This document shows, in pieces, positions 1 to 10,770 of a stretch of DNA of 64,000 bases. The notes beneath the pieces were generated by a model, which had not been told where the DNA came from, did no database searches, and worked only from the letters and a program-made list of their open reading frames with translations. Source of the DNA: Paraburkholderia sp. UYCP14C (lineage in GTDB: Bacteria; Pseudomonadota; Gammaproteobacteria; Burkholderiales; Burkholderiaceae); contig NZ_SELS01000006.1 in NCBI RefSeq assembly GCF_004197395.1, positions 124,001 through 188,000 on the forward strand. The letters are read 5' to 3'. Positions within the stretch are counted from its first letter, which is position 1. Each line of letters starts with the position of its first letter. The position numbers were made by a program, and so were the translations under genes.

Positions 1-1056
<1,056 letters not shown>

Positions 1057-1192
1057 GCGTCGCCCGTTCGCGGTACCCGCAGCATTCAGCGCGCACGATG
1101 CGCGAGGGCCGGACTCATGCTCCGCGCCCTTGCGTCAACAGTCATCACGACCCGCGCGCCATTCCCTGACCGACCTGAGAGACACAAGCACC

Positions 1193-2002
1193 ATGCCGAA
1201 ATTCGCAGCGAACCTGACGATGCTGTTCAACGAAGTGCCGTTCCTCGACCGTTTCGCGGCGGCGGCCAACGCAGGCTTCGATGCCGTCGAATTCCTGTTC
1301 CCCTATCCGTATTCGATCGCCGAATTGAGCGAGCGTCTGCAGCAGAACCGCCTGAAGCTGGTGCTGCACAACCTGCCGGCGGGCAACTGGGAAGCCGGCG
1401 AACGCGGCATCGCGTGCCTGCCCGATCGGGTCGGCGAGTTTCAGGAAGGCGTCGGTCGCGCGATCGAATACGCAAGCGCACTGAAGGTGCCGCAACTGAA
1501 CTGCCTCGTCGGCATTCCAGGCGCGAACGTGTCTGCCGACACCGCCCGCGCGACGATCGTCGAGAACCTGCGCTTTGCCGCGCGCGAGCTGAAGAAGGCC
1601 GGCATCCGGCTGCTCGTCGAGCCGTGCAACTCGTACGACATTCCGGGCTTCGCGCTGAACCGTTCACGCGACGGACTCGACGTGATTCGCGAGGTCGGTT
1701 CGGACAATCTGTTCCTGCAGTACGACATCTATCACATGCAGCGGATGGAAGGCGAACTCGCGGCGACGATCGAAAAGAACCTCGCGCAGATCGCGCACAT
1801 CCAGCTCGCGGACAACCCCGGGCGGCATGAACCGGGCACCGGCGAAATCAACTATCCGTATCTGTTCGCGCTGCTCGACTCGCTCGGCTACGACGGCTAC
1901 GTCGGTTGCGAATACAAGCCGCGCACGACGACCGAGGCCGGCCTCGGCTGGGTGCAAAGCGTGGCCGGTCAGGCGCGCGGCGCGGCGCATGCGGCGGCTT
2001 GA
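1193..2002 (+). CDS. hyi: Hydroxypyruvate isomerase
   Basis: Interconverts hydroxypyruvate and tartronate semialdehyde in glyoxylate metabolism. The 269-residue protein is a TIM-barrel sugar-isomerase/endonuclease-IV-like protein; it begins MPKFAANLTMLFNEVPFLDR, typical of Hyi, and carries conserved segments such as LLVEPCNSYDIPGF and YDIYHMQRMEG that hold acidic metal or substrate residues. The ATG at 1193 was chosen over upstream in-frame starts because family members begin exactly at MPKF. It sits between gcl and glxR on the same strand and is probably co-transcribed with them. The stop lies in a short tandem repeat of about 10 bases (GGCGGCTTGA). Confidence 0.93.
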   Translation: MPKFAANLTMLFNEVPFLDRFAAAANAGFDAVEFLFPYPYSIAELSERLQQNRLKLVLHNLPAGNWEAGERGIACLPDRVGEFQEGVGRAIEYASALKVPQLNCLVGIPGANVSADTARATIVENLRFAARELKKAGIRLLVEPCNSYDIPGFALNRSRDGLDVIREVGSDNLFLQYDIYHMQRMEGELAATIEKNLAQIAHIQLADNPGRHEPGTGEINYPYLFALLDSLGYDGYVGCEYKPRTTTEAGLGWVQSVAGQARGAAHAAA

Positions 2003-2086
2003 GGCGGCTTGAGGCGGCCCGGGGATCGTCACGACTCCCTGAAGCGCCTCAACCCGCGCCCCCTATCACCCTGGAGATTCACACAC

Positions 2087-2998
2087 ATGGCAAAGATCGG
2101 CTTCATCGGGCTCGGCATCATGGGCGCGCACATGGCGCGCAACCTCATCAAGGGCGGTCACTCGCTGTTCGTGAACGGCGCCTATCCGGTGCCGGACGAC
2201 ATTGCGAAGACCGCGAGCGTGGTCGCCAGTTCGACCGCGGTCGCGCAGGCCGCCGACATCGTCATCATCATGGTGCCGGACACGCCTGACGTCGCCAACG
2301 TGCTGTTCGCCGACGACGGCGTCGCCGCTGGCCTCGCCAAGGGCAAGCTCGTGATCGACATGAGCTCGATCTCGCCGCTCGACACCCAGGCGTTCGCGAA
2401 GAAGATCAACGCGCTCGGCGTCGACTATCTCGACGCCCCGGTGTCCGGCGGTGAAATCGGCGCGCGCGATGCGTCGCTGACGATCATGGTCGGCGGTCCG
2501 GAAAAAGCCTTTGCGCTGGCCAAGCCGCTGTTCGAGCTGATGGGCAAGAACATCTCGCTGATCGGCGAGAACGGCGCGGGTCAGACCTGCAAGGTCGCGA
2601 ACCAGATCATCGTCGCGCTGAACATCGAAGCGGTCGCGGAAGCACTGTTGTTCGCGTCGCGCTCCGGCGCCGATCCGGAACGCGTGCGGCGCGCGTTGAT
2701 GGGCGGTTTCGCGGCTTCGCGGATCCTCGAAGTGCATGGCGAGCGCATGACGAAGCGCACGTTCAATCCGGGCTTTCGCATCGAGCTGCATCAGAAGGAC
2801 CTGAATCTCGCGCTCGATGGCGCCCGCAAGCTCGGCATCGCGCTGCCGCATACCGCGAGCGCGCAGCAGTTGTTCAGCGTGTGCGCGGCCAACGGCGGCA
2901 AGGCGTGGGATCACTCGGCGATGGTGCGCGCGCTCGAGATCATGGCGAATCATGAGATCGCGCAGGCGCCCGATAGCAAGGAAGCGAAGGCGGCTTGA
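2087..2998 (+). CDS. glxR: 2-hydroxy-3-oxopropionate (tartronate semialdehyde) reductase
   Basis: Reduces tartronate semialdehyde to D-glycerate with NAD(P)H, completing the branch begun by Gcl. The 303-residue protein belongs to the beta-hydroxyacid dehydrogenase family. The N-terminus shows the Rossmann motif GFIGLGIMGAHMARNL; DAPVSGGEIGA is the substrate-binding loop; GQTCKVANQ contains the conserved catalytic lysine. The start at 2087 follows a CTGGAG ribosome-binding site about 10 bases upstream and gives the usual MAKIGFIGLG N-terminus. It is the last gene of the gcl-hyi-glxR set; the next gene is convergent. Confidence 0.94.
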   Translation: MAKIGFIGLGIMGAHMARNLIKGGHSLFVNGAYPVPDDIAKTASVVASSTAVAQAADIVIIMVPDTPDVANVLFADDGVAAGLAKGKLVIDMSSISPLDTQAFAKKINALGVDYLDAPVSGGEIGARDASLTIMVGGPEKAFALAKPLFELMGKNISLIGENGAGQTCKVANQIIVALNIEAVAEALLFASRSGADPERVRRALMGGFAASRILEVHGERMTKRTFNPGFRIELHQKDLNLALDGARKLGIALPHTASAQQLFSVCAANGGKAWDHSAMVRALEIMANHEIAQAPDSKEAKAA

Positions 2999-3145
2999 GG
3001 CCTTCGTGGCTGCTCTGTGAATCAGCTCGCCGTTGAATGCGCCGATGCCCGCTCCGGGATCGGCGAGCTCACGGCGAGCGCAGGTGGGGCGCCCGTTCGC
3101 CGCCCGGCAGCTTCGGCTGCTGACGCGGCGCAACGGGCAAATCGC

Positions 3146-3167
3146 GCCGCTCTGGGCTGAGAGCGGC
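3146..3167. terminator. Stem-loop between convergent glxR and asparaginase
   Basis: A perfect 7-base-pair inverted repeat, GCCGCTC / GAGCGGC, with an 8-base loop lies in the 256-base gap between two convergent genes. There is no T-run, so it would be at best a weak or factor-assisted terminator. A second small hairpin with a TTCG loop (arms GCAGC/GCTGC) lies near 3110. Confidence 0.25.
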
Positions 3168-3254
3168 AAGTGGGGTCCGCAGCGGCACCTGACGGTGACG
3201 GGGAAGCCTTGGTCGGTCAGACGTCGTCGTCGGGTGTCCGGCTGTCGGATTCAA

Positions 3255-4301
3255 TCAATACGTATCGAACACCTTCTGCAACGCGGCCGGCGCCGTATGG
3301 CCCGCCGCCAGCGCCAGCATCAACAGCACGCGCGCCTTGTACGGATTCAGCGTACCGGCGCTGACGAAGCCGAGCGCGTCGTCGGCGGCCGCGCCGTTGC
3401 GCATCACATGTCCCGAGCCCACGCGCGACGAACGCACCACCGCGATGCCGCGCGCCACCGCGTCGGCGAGCGCCTGCTGCAACGCCTGATGGATCGAGCC
3501 ATTGCCCGTGCCCGCGACGACGATGCCACGCACGCCGGCGGCGACGAGCGCATCGACGGCAATCCGCGACACGCCCGCATAGCTCGCGACGATCTCCACA
3601 TGCGGCCACGCCGTATCGATCGCGAATTCGCTCTCGAGCGTATGCGCGCGCACCACGCCGCGCTGGAACTCGACGCGGCCGTCCTGCACCCAACCGAGCG
3701 CACCGATTTCCGGCGACTGGAACGCATCGACCGCATAGGTGCTCGTCTTCACGACGTCGCGCGCGCTATGAATGCGGTTGTTGAACGCGACCAGCACGCC
3801 CTGCCCGTGCGCAGCCGCATGCCCGGCCACCGTCACCGCGTTCAGCAGATTCAACGGACCATCGGCCGATAGCGCCGACGCCGGCCGCATCGCCGCGGTC
3901 AGCACGACCGGCTTGTGCGACCTGACGGTCAGATGCAGCAGATAAGCGGTCTCTTCGAGCGTGTCGGTGCCATGCGTGACGACCACGCCGTCGATGTCGT
4001 CGCTCGCGAGCAGCGTGTTGATGCGTTGCGCGAGCGTGGTCCACAGCGGCAGCGCCATGTCCTTGCTGTCGACGCTGGCGATCTGCTCCGGTGCGATCCG
4101 CGCGACCGCCGACAGCGCCGGCACCGCCGCCAGCAACTGATCGACGCCGACGACGCCCGCCTGATAGCCGGACGTGTTGGCGGCATCCGCCGCGGCGCCG
4201 GCGATCGTGCCGCCGGTCGCGAGCACGGCGATGCGTGGCAGCGAGGACGTGGCGCCCGGCGTACCGGAAGGAGTCGGGAGAGAGGAAGTCGAGGTATTCA
4301 T
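3255..4301 (-). CDS. L-asparaginase family protein (type II-like)
   Basis: Hydrolyses L-asparagine, possibly also glutamine, to the acid and ammonia (family knowledge). The 348-residue protein has both asparaginase catalytic triplets: LATGGTIAG (nucleophilic Thr32) and VVTHGTDTLEETAYLLHL (Thr112, Asp113). The start at 4301 gives MNTSTSSLPT just before the first catalytic strand; a longer frame to 4481 would add about 60 residues with no family similarity. I see no hydrophobic signal peptide, so a cytoplasmic location is more likely than the periplasmic one usual for AnsB. It stands alone, convergent with glxR. Confidence 0.88.
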   Translation of the reverse strand: MNTSTSSLPTPSGTPGATSSLPRIAVLATGGTIAGAAADAANTSGYQAGVVGVDQLLAAVPALSAVARIAPEQIASVDSKDMALPLWTTLAQRINTLLASDDIDGVVVTHGTDTLEETAYLLHLTVRSHKPVVLTAAMRPASALSADGPLNLLNAVTVAGHAAAHGQGVLVAFNNRIHSARDVVKTSTYAVDAFQSPEIGALGWVQDGRVEFQRGVVRAHTLESEFAIDTAWPHVEIVASYAGVSRIAVDALVAAGVRGIVVAGTGNGSIHQALQQALADAVARGIAVVRSSRVGSGHVMRNGAAADDALGFVSAGTLNPYKARVLLMLALAAGHTAPAALQKVFDTY

Positions 4302-4840
4302 GGCGGCGATTGTAAGCGATGCGCCGCGTGCCGCCATGCGTGAAAGACCCGACGCCGGCTCGTCGCTCGTCCGCGTACGCGACATGCGAGCCGGTCTGAA
4401 TCCCATGCGGCGCCCACTGGCACCGATCAGCACGAGCATTGTCGACGGACATCGCTTAACTACCGATACTTGATGGAACACCTGGGGTGCCTCGCTCGCT
4501 GCCCTGTCAGGATTTCCGACATTGCCAAGCCTTCCTCATCAACAGGTTGTGCTCCCGTCTACCGCCCCTGCAGCGCCCCAATACCTACCCACGACGATTC
4601 AGACGTGACCTATCTTTGCTCTATCTCAAAAAATATAGACTGAATCCAGTTGCAGAGATTGACCAACCGCCAGACCCCGATTGACTCGGCAGAACCTCCA
4701 CGGGGCTTACTGCGGCGATGAGCTTGCGGGAACGTTATTGCCCCTGCTTTTTCGCCGGATATTGAACAGTAAAAAATTGGAAACGGCGACCTATAAATAG
4801 TTCGCATGACTGATTTTTAACATATCGAAGGATTGACGTC
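4302..4840. other. Gene-free region upstream of the adhesin
   Basis: These 539 bases contain no convincing gene. The last 230 bases are visibly richer in A and T than the surroundings (for example around 4620-4640 and 4760-4825) and must hold the adhesin promoter. A TATAAAT element occurs near 4792, but I cannot pair it with a well-spaced -35 element. Confidence 0.5.
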
Positions 4841-6964
4841 ATGAACAAGTCATATATCAGCATCTGGAATGAAGCCCTTGGTTCGTGGGTGGCAGCGTCG
4901 GAGAATGCTGTAGCGCGCGGCAAGCGTAGCAAGGCAACGGTTTTCGCAGTTGTGGCGACGACGGCTTTGGCCGCAGCCTCGTGGGCGCCGGTAGCACACG
5001 CCCAGTACAGCGCGGGCGGCGGTGTTGCCGCCGGAGCTACTTCGATTGCGGTGGGCACAGGAGCTAAGACCACGGGCAAAAATATCAGCAGTATCGCTAT
5101 CGGGCTTAGCGCCTCCGCCGATTCTGGTACATCGGCAACTGCATATAGTGCTACTGCTCTCGGCACCAATTCAGTCGCAACCGGTGATGGCGCTGTCGCA
5201 TTGGGCGATACTGCAAGGGCCACAGCGGACAAGGCGACTGCAGTTGGTCGCGGCGCATTGGCCAGTGGGACCAATTCAAGCGCGTTTGGCGCAGGCGCCT
5301 CTGCATCGGCAGCAAACTCGATGGCACTGGGTGCGGGTTCAATCGCCGATCGCGCAAATACGGTGTCGGTTGGCAGCGCGACGGCCAGGCGTCAGATCAC
5401 GAACGTAGCGGCCGGCACGCAAGACTCGGACGCGGTCGTTGTCTCGCAGCTCAAGGGCGTGACGGCCGCGCTCGGCGGCGGTGCTTCGGTCAATGCAGAC
5501 GGTTCCATCAAGTCGCCTATTTACAATGTGGGCGGCACGACGGTCGACAATATGGGTGACGCAGTCACCAACATCGACAACCGTGTGACCGACAACAGCA
5601 AGAACATCGCGATCAACAAGTCCGAGATTGCGAACATGGCGGGCGACATCACGAATATCACTAACAACCTCAATGACGGCACCATCGGTCTGGTGCAGCA
5701 GGACTCGACCAGCAAGGCCATTACGGTGGCAAAGGGCCTGGACGGCACGACGGTGGACTTCAGTGGCACCGATGGCGTACGCACGCTGAGCGGCGTGGCC
5801 GATGGTGCGGTTGCTGCGGGCAGCAAGGAAGCCGTCAACGGCAGCCAGCTGTATGCGAACTCGGAGAGTATGGCAGCGGGTCTGGGCGGCGGTTCGACCG
5901 TGAACCCGGACGGCACGGTCAGCGCACCGAGCTATAGCGTGGATGGCACCACGGTGCATAACGTGGGCGATGCCGTCGCCAACCTGGATGACCGGGTGAC
6001 GCAGAACACCACAGACATCACGAAGCTGCAGACTCAGGTGGGCGATGTCGGGACGCAACTGTCGGGCGCGGTGCAGTACGACCGTAACGCTGACGGCTCG
6101 GTGAACTTCGGGTCCGTGACGCTGGGCGGAAGCCAGAGCGCAGGTCAGGTAATCCTGACCAATGTGGCCAACGGCCAGAGCCCGTACGACGCGGTGAACT
6201 TTGGCCAGCTGTCGGCTTTGCAGGACCAGGTGACGGATCTCAACGGGCAGGTGAAGGATCTCGGTTCCCAGATGTCGAACATCCAGCCGGGCAACCCGAT
6301 CCTCAACACCCCGGATGTTTCGGCACCGGACAGCGGCAACGGTGCAGTGGTCAATGCGGCGATGCCGGGTACCGGTGTGGGCAGCACGGTGGTCGGAGCA
6401 AACGCCAATGCAGCAGCGGACAACGCGGTGGCAATGGGCACCAATGCGGCGGCGACCGGCGTCAACTCGACGGCGATCGGCACGGGCTCGCAAGCTGGCA
6501 ACGCGAACTCGGTAGCGTTGGGTCAGGGTTCGGCAACGGACCGCGATAACTCGGTGTCGGTGGGTTCAGCGGGTAACGAACGCCAGATCACCAACGTGGC
6601 AGCGGGTACGGCGAACACCGATGCAGTCAATGTCGGTCAGATGAACAGCTCGGTCGCACAAGGCGTTCAGCAGGCCAATAGCTACACCGATCAGCGTATC
6701 AACGCCACCAACCAGGCAATCAACAACGTCGCGAAGAGCGCCTACGCCGGTATCGCAGCAGCGATGGCAATGCCGAACATGACGCCGTCGGGCCCGGGCA
6801 AAACGATCGTCGCAGCGGGGGGAGCGACCTATAAGGGCGGCAGCGCCGCAGCAGTAGGAGCCACGTACCGCTCACGGAACAATAAGTGGCTCGTCAACGC
6901 CGCGCTGTCGGTCACGTCGACTGGTGACGCTGGCGTACGTGCGCAGGTTGGCTACGAGTTTTAA
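4841..6964 (+). CDS. Trimeric autotransporter adhesin (YadA-like)
   Basis: A 707-residue type Vc secreted surface adhesin. Residues 1-54 form an extended signal peptide of the ESPR type (MNKSYISIWNEALGSWVAAS, then a hydrophobic core ending VAHA-Q). The passenger has YadA head (Hep/Hag) repeats such as SIAIGLS, ATALGTN and GAVALGD, two neck motifs (RRQITNVAAGT and ERQITNVAAGT), and stalk segments that could form coiled coils. The last 70 or so residues (from AYAGIAAAMA) are the trimeric YadA anchor barrel ending in Phe. The head and neck modules and the NVGGTTVDNMGDAV-type stalk unit each occur twice, which indicates internal duplication. An AAGGA ribosome-binding site precedes ATG 4841. Confidence 0.93.
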   Translation: MNKSYISIWNEALGSWVAASENAVARGKRSKATVFAVVATTALAAASWAPVAHAQYSAGGGVAAGATSIAVGTGAKTTGKNISSIAIGLSASADSGTSATAYSATALGTNSVATGDGAVALGDTARATADKATAVGRGALASGTNSSAFGAGASASAANSMALGAGSIADRANTVSVGSATARRQITNVAAGTQDSDAVVVSQLKGVTAALGGGASVNADGSIKSPIYNVGGTTVDNMGDAVTNIDNRVTDNSKNIAINKSEIANMAGDITNITNNLNDGTIGLVQQDSTSKAITVAKGLDGTTVDFSGTDGVRTLSGVADGAVAAGSKEAVNGSQLYANSESMAAGLGGGSTVNPDGTVSAPSYSVDGTTVHNVGDAVANLDDRVTQNTTDITKLQTQVGDVGTQLSGAVQYDRNADGSVNFGSVTLGGSQSAGQVILTNVANGQSPYDAVNFGQLSALQDQVTDLNGQVKDLGSQMSNIQPGNPILNTPDVSAPDSGNGAVVNAAMPGTGVGSTVVGANANAAADNAVAMGTNAAATGVNSTAIGTGSQAGNANSVALGQGSATDRDNSVSVGSAGNERQITNVAAGTANTDAVNVGQMNSSVAQGVQQANSYTDQRINATNQAINNVAKSAYAGIAAAMAMPNMTPSGPGKTIVAAGGATYKGGSAAAVGATYRSRNNKWLVNAALSVTSTGDAGVRAQVGYEF

Positions 6965-7084
6965 CTGCCATGTCACATAAAGAGCCGGATGTCCGTTAAT
7001 CCAGGAGTAAGTACCCTCGAAAGTCTGGCCACGCGCCAGGCTTTATCGTTTAGCGAGCGTCATACTCAAGAATCCGCCCCTCCT

Positions 7085-7440
7085 CACGAACTCGAGATGG
7101 TGGCACTTGAGGAGCACGTGCCGACGGACCACCTGCTGCGCAAGATCGAGGCGGCGGTGGATTTCGAGTTCATCCGCGAGAAGGTATCGTACGACACACG
7201 TGCGAGCGCGCGAGGGAGCGCGTCGATGCCCGACGCCGGACTGACTGGCGCGTGGCCATCTACAAGCGGCGCAAGAAACCGGTGGAGCGCGGCTTCGCAG
7301 ATGTGAAGCAGCTGCACGGGCATCGCCACGCGAGGATGCGCGGATTGCAAGGTAGCAGTGCAATGCCTGTTGGGCGCGCACACAGAACATCAAGAAGATC
7401 GCCCTGCTGGTGACACGCCTGAAGGCGTGTTCAAAGACGC
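7085..7440 (+). pseudogene. Decayed DDE transposase remnant (IS1182/IS4-type)
   Basis: The segment from 7097 encodes MVALEEHVPTDHLLRKIE followed by AAVDFEFIREKVS, the N-terminal signature of IS1182-type transposases. After about 7200 similarity stops. It resumes from about 7252 in another frame with AIYKRRKKPVERGFADVKQL, the C-terminal DDE region. A further shift near 7350 is needed to read KVAVQCLLGAH, and another to read QNIKKIALLVTRLK. The catalytic centre is missing, so it is an internally deleted, frameshifted relic. It directly follows the adhesin gene. No terminal inverted repeats were recognised; 7441-7655 shows nothing else identifiable. Confidence 0.8.
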
Positions 7441-7655
7441 CTCACGCATCGGCCATGCGTCGCTCCCCGCTCGTCCGCATGCTTCTGCCCCTTGGCGCGC
7501 AAAGATCGTGCTTCAGACCACGACGCACCCCACCAGAAAAACACCCCCGCTCCGAAAAACGTTGGGTTGGTCAGCAGTCTGAAGGGCGCCGGCAACGGCC
7601 AGACTTTTCTCGCCCCTCCTGCAGGTGCAAGTTCCACCCTAAGCTGTCCGCAGCG

Positions 7656-8582
7656 CTAGGCCGCCTCGCGCAACTGCGCCGCGATATCGGTCTCGTTCAG
7701 TTGCGGCGCGAACATCTCGATCAACCGATACGCGTATGCGCGCAGGAACGCGCCCTTGCGCAAGCCGACGCGCGTCGTGCTCGCCTCGAACAGATGCTGC
7801 GTGTCGAGCGCGACGAGCTCGGTGTCGCGCTTCGGATCGTAGGCCATCGCCGCGACCACGCCGATGCCCATGCCGAGCTCGACGTAGGTCTTGATCACGT
7901 CGGCGTCGATCGCGGTCAGCACGACGTCGGGCAACGCGCCCGCCTTCGCGAACGCCTGGTCGATGTGCGAGCGGCCCGTGAAGTCCTGGTCGTAGGTGAC
8001 GATCGGGAATTCGGCGATCTCGTCGAGCGTCAGATTTTCACGGCCGACCAGCGGATGATCCTTCGGCACCACCACCACGTGATGCCACGAATAGCACGGG
8101 AACGTGACGATGTCGGGGAAGCGGTCGAGCGCCTCGGTCGAGATGCCGATATCGGCCTCGCCGTTGATGATCATCTGCGCGATCTGCTGCGGGCTGCCCT
8201 GGCGCAGCGCCAGATGCACCTTCGGGAACACCGACGTGAACTGCCGGACCACCTTCGGCAGTGCGTAGCGTGCCTGCGTGTGGGTGGTCGCGACGACGAG
8301 GTGGCCGCTGTCCTGGTCCGCGTACTGACGCGCGACGCGGCGCAGATTCTCCGCATCGAGCAGCATCCGCTCTATCAGCTGATGCACGGCCTTGCCCGGC
8401 TCGGTGAGGCCCGTCAGCCGCTTGCCGCGGCGAATGAAAATGTCGACGCCGAGTTCGTCCTCGAGATCCTTGATCTGCTTCGACACGCCCGACTGCGACG
8501 TGTACAGCACGTTCGCCACTTCGGTCAGGTTCATGTTCTGCCGCACGGCCTCGCGCACGAAGCGCAATTGCTGGAAATTCAT
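7656..8582 (-). CDS. cysB: LysR-type sulfur regulator CysB
   Basis: Transcriptional activator of sulfate and sulfur assimilation genes that responds to acetylserine-type inducers (family knowledge). The 308-residue protein starts MNFQQLRFVREAVRQNMNLT and has the winged helix-turn-helix within residues 1-60 (LTEVANVLYTSQSGVSKQIK), followed by the effector domain with VVATTHTQARYALPKVV, highly typical of CysB/Cbl. It lies 121 bases downstream of cysA on the same strand, so it may be read from the sulfate operon or from its own promoter in that gap. Confidence 0.93.
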   Translation of the reverse strand: MNFQQLRFVREAVRQNMNLTEVANVLYTSQSGVSKQIKDLEDELGVDIFIRRGKRLTGLTEPGKAVHQLIERMLLDAENLRRVARQYADQDSGHLVVATTHTQARYALPKVVRQFTSVFPKVHLALRQGSPQQIAQMIINGEADIGISTEALDRFPDIVTFPCYSWHHVVVVPKDHPLVGRENLTLDEIAEFPIVTYDQDFTGRSHIDQAFAKAGALPDVVLTAIDADVIKTYVELGMGIGVVAAMAYDPKRDTELVALDTQHLFEASTTRVGLRKGAFLRAYAYRLIEMFAPQLNETDIAAQLREAA

Positions 8583-8703
8583 CGTTGTGTCTCCGGTTCT
8601 GCCAGAGTTGAGTTATTGGAGCCGCCCGGTGCCAGGTGGAACCACCCGGTTCGGCTGATACGTTTGTCTCTTGTCCTGAGCGTCGCGCGGCGACGCCGCC
8701 CTC

Positions 8704-9762
8704 TCACTGTGCCGGAAACACGCGCAGCGCGCGCGGCACCGCGGTCACGCCGTCGCCGACCGCGAGCTGCAGATCGCGCCACGTTTCCCGATCGAGTTCG
8801 GCTTCGAGCAGATTGCCCTCGCGACCCGCGAGCTCGACGCGCACCGAGCCGCCGAGCGTCACCACGCGCCGCACGTCGACGACGATCCCGTCGCGATGCC
8901 CGGCCGCCTGCGGATACAGTTGCAGATCGTGCGGCCGCACATAGGCGAACGCGGGACCGCTGAAACCCGCCGCGATCGCGACCGGCAGCGCGGCGCCGTC
9001 GACGACGAAGCCTTGCGCGTCGACACTGCCGTGCAGACGGTTCGCCGCGCCGAGAAACTCGTAGACGAACGGCGTCTGCGGATGGTCGTACACGTCCTGC
9101 GGGCTGCCCACCTGCTCGACATGCCCGCGATTGAGCACGACGATGCGATCGGCTACTTCCAGCGCTTCTTCCTGATCGTGCGTGACGAAGATCGTCGAGA
9201 TATGCAGATCGTCATGCAGGCGGCGCAGCCAGCTGCGCAGTTCCTTGCGCACCTTCGCATCGAGCGCGCCGAACGGCTCGTCGAGCAGCAGCACCTTCGG
9301 CTCCACGGCCAACGCGCGCGCGAGCGCGATGCGTTGCCGCTGACCGCCGGACAGCTCCGACGGATAGCGCTGCGCGAGCCAGTCGAGCTGCACGAGCTTC
9401 AGCAGTTCATGCACCTTCTCGCGAATCACCTTCTCCGACGGACGCTCGTTGCGCGGCTTCACGCGCAGGCCGAACGCGACGTTCTCGAACACCGTCATAT
9501 GCCGGAACAGCGCGTAATGCTGGAACACGAAACCCACCTCACGCTCGCGCGCGCCGACCGCCGCGACGTCCTGGCCTTGCAGTTCGACCTGGCCGCCGTC
9601 CGCGTATTCGAGGCCGGCGATCACCCGCAGCAAGGTCGTCTTGCCGCAACCCGACGGCCCGAGCAGCGCGACGAGTTCGCCCGGCGGGAAGTCGAGCGAC
9701 ACGTTGTCGAGCGCGACGAAATCGCCGAAACGCTTTTGCAGGTTACGAACGGTGATACCCAT
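8704..9762 (-). CDS. cysA: Sulfate/thiosulfate ABC transporter ATP-binding protein
   Basis: The ATPase that powers sulfate import. The 352-residue protein has Walker A GPSGCGKT (residues 35-42), the signature [15 protein letters not shown], Walker [12 protein letters not shown], the H-loop [12 protein letters not shown] and a C-terminal regulatory TOBE-like domain. Its ATG abuts the stop codon of cysW (TAAATG), which indicates translational coupling. It is the fourth gene of sbp-cysT-cysW-cysA. Confidence 0.95.
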   Translation of the reverse strand: MGITVRNLQKRFGDFVALDNVSLDFPPGELVALLGPSGCGKTTLLRVIAGLEYADGGQVELQGQDVAAVGAREREVGFVFQHYALFRHMTVFENVAFGLRVKPRNERPSEKVIREKVHELLKLVQLDWLAQRYPSELSGGQRQRIALARALAVEPKVLLLDEPFGALDAKVRKELRSWLRRLHDDLHISTIFVTHDQEEALEVADRIVVLNRGHVEQVGSPQDVYDHPQTPFVYEFLGAANRLHGSVDAQGFVVDGAALPVAIAAGFSGPAFAYVRPHDLQLYPQAAGHRDGIVVDVRRVVTLGGSVRVELAGREGNLLEAELDRETWRDLQLAVGDGVTAVPRALRVFPAQ

Positions 9763-10770
9763 TTACAGCTCTCCTTGCTTGAGCGGATGTCGCTGCGACG
9801 CAGGCGTGGCGTTGACGAAAAACGAACGGGAAGCAGACGGCGCGTTACTACCCTGTGAGGCACCCGACGGCGACACCGGCCCCGCATACGCGGGCACCTC
9901 GCGCGCGGCCGACAGTTCCGCCGACATATGGCGCTCGGCCAGCAGCTTGAGCCCCAGCGTGACCAGCGCCAGCAGCGCGAGCAGCGAGGCCACCGCGAAC
10001 GCGGCCGAGAAGTTGTATTCGTTGTAGAGAATTTCGACATGCAGCGGCATCGTGTCGGTCTGCCCGCGAATATGGCCCGACACGACCGACACCGCGCCGA
10101 ACTCGCCCATCGCGCGCGCATTGCACAGAATCACCCCGTACAGCAGGCCCCACTTGACGTTCGGCAGCGTGACGCGCCGGAACGTCTGCCAGCCCGATGC
10201 GCCGAGCACGTGCGCGGCTTCCTCCTCATCGTTGCCCTGCGCCTGCATCAGCGGAATCAGCTCGCGCGCGACGAACGGAAACGTGACGAAGATCGTCGCG
10301 AGCACGATGCCCGGCACCGCGAAGATGATCTGCACGTTGTGATCTTCGAGCCACGGGCCGAACCAGCCCTGCGCACCGAACATCAGCACGTAGATCAGAC
10401 CGGAGATCACCGGCGACACCGAAAACGGCAGATCGATCAGCGTGGTCAAGAGCGCCTTGCCGCGGAATTCGAACTTTGCGATACACCACGACGCCGCGAG
10501 GCCGAACACGAGGTTCAGCGGCACGGCGATCGCGGCGGTCAGCAACGTCAACTTGATGGCCGACAGCGCATCCGGATCGACGAGCGATGCGAAATAGAAA
10601 CCGAGCCCCTTGTTCAGCGCCTGATAGAACACCGCGACGAGCGGCACGACCAGAAACAGGGCGAGAAACAGCAGCGCGAGGCCGATCAGCAGCCAGCGCA
10701 CGAGGGGCGGCTCGCTGACCGGATCGGGGCGACGCGCGCCGGCGGCGGGGTTGGTCGGAACGCGGCTCAT
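9763..10770 (-). CDS. cysW: Sulfate ABC transporter permease CysW
   Basis: Inner-membrane permease subunit. The 335-residue protein has about six hydrophobic segments, starting with [20 protein letters not shown]. The permease loop with the EAA-type motif for ATPase contact lies around [20 protein letters not shown]. The start at 10770 overlaps the cysT stop by ATGA. It is longer than typical CysW proteins because of a roughly 45-residue C-terminal tail rich in Ala, Ser and Pro that looks unstructured. Confidence 0.94.
   Translation of the reverse strand: MSRVPTNPAAGARRPDPVSEPPLVRWLLIGLALLFLALFLVVPLVAVFYQALNKGLGFYFASLVDPDALSAIKLTLLTAAIAVPLNLVFGLAASWCIAKFEFRGKALLTTLIDLPFSVSPVISGLIYVLMFGAQGWFGPWLEDHNVQIIFAVPGIVLATIFVTFPFVARELIPLMQAQGNDEEEAAHVLGASGWQTFRRVTLPNVKWGLLYGVILCNARAMGEFGAVSVVSGHIRGQTDTMPLHVEILYNEYNFSAAFAVASLLALLALVTLGLKLLAERHMSAELSAAREVPAYAGPVSPSGASQGSNAPSASRSFFVNATPASQRHPLKQGEL

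Noticed and set aside
4759-4798. Possible sigma-70 promoter before the adhesin (TTGAAC ... TATAAA)
   Set aside because: Spacing between the elements is about 24 bases, outside the usual range, so I do not call it.
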